Assembly (NCBI GenBank): GCA_030601845.1
Contig: JAUWAY010000022.1
Span: forward strand, 1 to 42,452
From: Phycisphaerae bacterium
GTDB lineage: Bacteria > Planctomycetota > Phycisphaerae > Sedimentisphaerales > Anaerobacaceae
Direction of reading: 5' to 3'
DNA length: 42,452 nt
A program made the translations under genes and the position numbers. This document shows, piece by piece, positions 40,884 to 42,452 of the stretch. The notes under the pieces are model-generated. The model was not told the origin of the DNA and did no database searches. It saw nothing but the letters and a program-made list of their open reading frames with translations. Within the stretch, counting starts at the first letter, position 1. Each line of letters starts with the position of its first letter.

Positions 40884-41870
40884 TTACTCTGTTATCTCGT
40901 GTTTTCGCCAATAATCATAACGCACAGCCAGCCAGTAGCCGCCAATCGAGCCAATTGTGCCGAAAGCAACCATTTGCACAGGCAGAATGCAAACAACTAC
41001 ATTGGAGAAAAAAAACCCAGGCCAGTTTTCAACAAGATGTTGTAATACATCCTGCTTGACGTAAAAAGTTATGGCAAAAGCAGTTACAAAAGCACTGGCA
41101 ATCGCCGGCCAGATATAGCTGACATCGAGGAATTTCTTGACCACAAAACCAGCTGCTCCGAACGAAACCAATACAGCAAAAACTATCTGTCCAACGGCTG
41201 GCTGACCCACAACGGTTCTACCTAATTGGTTGTCAAATATTCGCACGTCCTGTGCAAATAGCCCGATAAGAAATTGAGCTGCTAAAACCGCCACGACCAA
41301 CGCAAATAATCCTTTTAAGTAAATAGGTGATTCAGACTTAGAGTCCCCTTGACTTTCCTCCGCTTCGGGCTTGGCGACGATTTTCTGCCCAATCAACACC
41401 CCAAAAAATCCCGCAGCCACAACGGCCAGCCAGAAAATCGGCTCCCATCTAAGCGCCTCGAAAAGTGCCTGACGCTGGGCAAAAGTCGCATTTAGCTGAC
41501 ACAGAGAGGCCATATTGCCGCTGCGTACAGCCAGAATAGCTAAGCCCGATGGCGCCGCCAAAATCCCGATTTCTCGGCCGGAGGGCCACGCCAGAAAATA
41601 ACCAATAAGCCCAGCCAAAAACGCAAGAACCGCCAGAGTTATTGCCCCGCCGTAACCTACACTACCGGCAACCACAGATACAACGCCGAACGGCTCTGCC
41701 GGCGACACCAATGGCCAGCTCAGAATACCTATCAAAATTATACCAACCAGAAACGTCGCCGTCAGCTTGGCTCTGGTAAGCCAGGAAAGTTCTGCGAAGA
41801 ACCCTATCACTACGAGGGTGACTATCAGAGACACAGCGATCTTGAATATTAGCAGCCAGGACAATTCCAA
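40884..41870 (-). CDS. Polytopic membrane protein of unknown function
   Basis: A 328-residue protein with about eight membrane segments in two halves, separated by a charged cytoplasmic linker (KPEAEESQGDSKSES, about 168-182). I do not recognise the family. It ends with a short basic tail (RYDYWRKHEITE). The start is a TTG at 41870, chosen because GGGAG lies 7 nt upstream and no ATG fits. The gene is not in an obvious operon. Confidence 0.75.
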   Translation of the reverse strand: MELSWLLIFKIAVSLIVTLVVIGFFAELSWLTRAKLTATFLVGIILIGILSWPLVSPAEPFGVVSVVAGSVGYGGAITLAVLAFLAGLIGYFLAWPSGREIGILAAPSGLAILAVRSGNMASLCQLNATFAQRQALFEALRWEPIFWLAVVAAGFFGVLIGQKIVAKPEAEESQGDSKSESPIYLKGLFALVVAVLAAQFLIGLFAQDVRIFDNQLGRTVVGQPAVGQIVFAVLVSFGAAGFVVKKFLDVSYIWPAIASAFVTAFAITFYVKQDVLQHLVENWPGFFFSNVVVCILPVQMVAFGTIGSIGGYWLAVRYDYWRKHEITE

Positions 41871-42098
41871 AACTTAGCTCCCTTAATCACACCGCTGATA
41901 CACTAACATTTAAATTATCAATAATCAATACTTGTCCTGCTTGTCCTCCGACGTGTCCGTCATAGCTGGTTCCTTCGTAGCCTTGGCGAAGAAGGATAGC
42001 GAAGACGGAAGCCTTGGCGAAGAAGGATAGCGAAGATGGAAGCATCCGCGAAGGAGAGAGCTTGCCGAAGGAATCAATTGGAAGGTTTACCCCCCGTT
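41871..42098. other. Repeat-bearing intergenic region
   Basis: No gene is supported. It contains the 31-bp tandem duplication (41980-42041) and further GCGAAGG words on both sides. Confidence 0.5.
41980..42041 (+). repeat. 31-bp tandem duplication of a CCTTGGCGAAG element
   Basis: 41980-42010 and 42011-42041 differ at one base. The CCTTGGCGAAG core is shared with the palindrome at 39-64. Confidence 0.85.
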
Positions 42099-42262
42099 TT
42101 ACCGCAGGTTTTGACCAATTTCGATGCAGCAGCCGTCGAACATCGCAAAATCCACGAAATTAACGACAGAATCCTGGTCAAGGTCAAGGCCGCTGCACCA
42201 ATCCGGCTTGCCACAGTCCTGCTCAAGCCAGTGAGATGCCAAAAAACGAAAAAAAATTCCAT
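42099..42262 (-). pseudogene. C-terminal dockerin-like remnant
   Basis: The minus strand reads FLASHWLEQDCGKPDWCSG, then DLDQDSVVNFVDFAMFDGCC, and stops at 42101-42099. The D-x-D-x-D-x6-D loop and the following F-x-x-F-A-x-F helix are those of a dockerin calcium-binding repeat as found at the ends of secreted planctomycete proteins. No upstream domain, signal peptide or start codon is visible in the remaining 190 nt, so only the end of a gene survives. Confidence 0.6.
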
Positions 42263-42452
42263 TTTTCAGGTTTTTTCTTGACGCCTGCCGTGGGGAGGGT
42301 AATATGATAACTGAAAAGTGGTTTGCGAGCGGAAAATTATGGTTAATTCCATATCAAAAACCAGGTCATTTTCGAACAAGCCCTGCCATCCAAGAACAAA
42401 GTCGGCAAAGGCAAGCTCTATGCGCTTAGTTTCGCATTACTTAGGAGATTAG
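42263..42452. other. Window end, no supported gene
   Basis: A short frame from ATG 42304 (41 codons) follows GGGAGGG but resembles no known protein. It may be the start of a broken gene or chance. Confidence 0.3.

Noticed and set aside
42304-42429. 41-codon plus-strand frame at the window end
   Set aside because: A GGGAGGG precedes it, but the product is unrecognisable and near the edge; not enough support.

Overview
The window looks like a chromosomal piece of a planctomycete, most likely of the Phycisphaerae type. This is an inference from gene content: a Tat/lipobox sulfatase, a Gfo/Idh oxidoreductase, a secreted PQQ-like beta-propeller protein, small membrane proteins of the DUF6868 and DUF6141 kinds, a dockerin remnant of planctomycete style, class II NrdJ, and SecA and CsrA of unusual length. 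It is mostly ordinary housekeeping DNA of moderate GC. No rRNA, tRNA or CRISPR array was seen.

Layout. 1-5 kb: an AP2-domain remnant, a cold-shock gene with clear promoter and terminator, a CBS-domain protein, small membrane proteins, a Nudix protein and glyA. 5-14 kb: a TPR protein, rpsT, rnr, a four-helix-bundle (S23-type) gene, efp and a very long secA. 14-21 kb: a PQQ-like protein, nrdJ with two small upstream genes, a MNT/HEPN toxin-antitoxin pair, a broken hicB and tyrS. 21-31 kb: sulfatase, DUF6141, an Ada-like Zn protein, DUF1805, a phosphohexomutase, an acr3-arsR arsenic operon, an M23 peptidase and rpoN. 31-36 kb: a Gfo/Idh enzyme, then the locus ffs (SRP RNA)-dnaX-recR, with a frameshifted second S23-type gene sitting between ffs and dnaX. 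35-42 kb: a fused EtfB-EtfA, an ETF:quinone oxidoreductase, a broken gene, csrA with a charged repeat tail, a membrane protein and a dockerin remnant.

The most striking feature lies between the genes. At about twenty places there are short degenerate arrays with an exact 7-bp period (usually 3-7 units; 14 units inside dnaX). They abut or overlap start and stop codons. Word families recur in both orientations, for example TAGCGTA at the ends of glyA and secA, and AGTCAGA at two sites. Both four-helix-bundle genes are enclosed by inverted heptamer arrays, and a third pair of inverted arrays (19968-20076) encloses almost nothing. This suggests a family of mobile or IVS-like cassettes with heptamer ends that I cannot match to a described element. 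A second layer of dispersed palindromic repeats is also present, including one exact 49-bp sequence found twice in opposite orientation.

Other points: dnaX has an A9 run after which both alternative frames stop within about ten codons, as expected for gamma/tau production by slippage. The SecA helical wing unit is repeated five times. The EtfB half of the Etf fusion carries a DGDTAQV motif like that of electron-bifurcating EtfB proteins.
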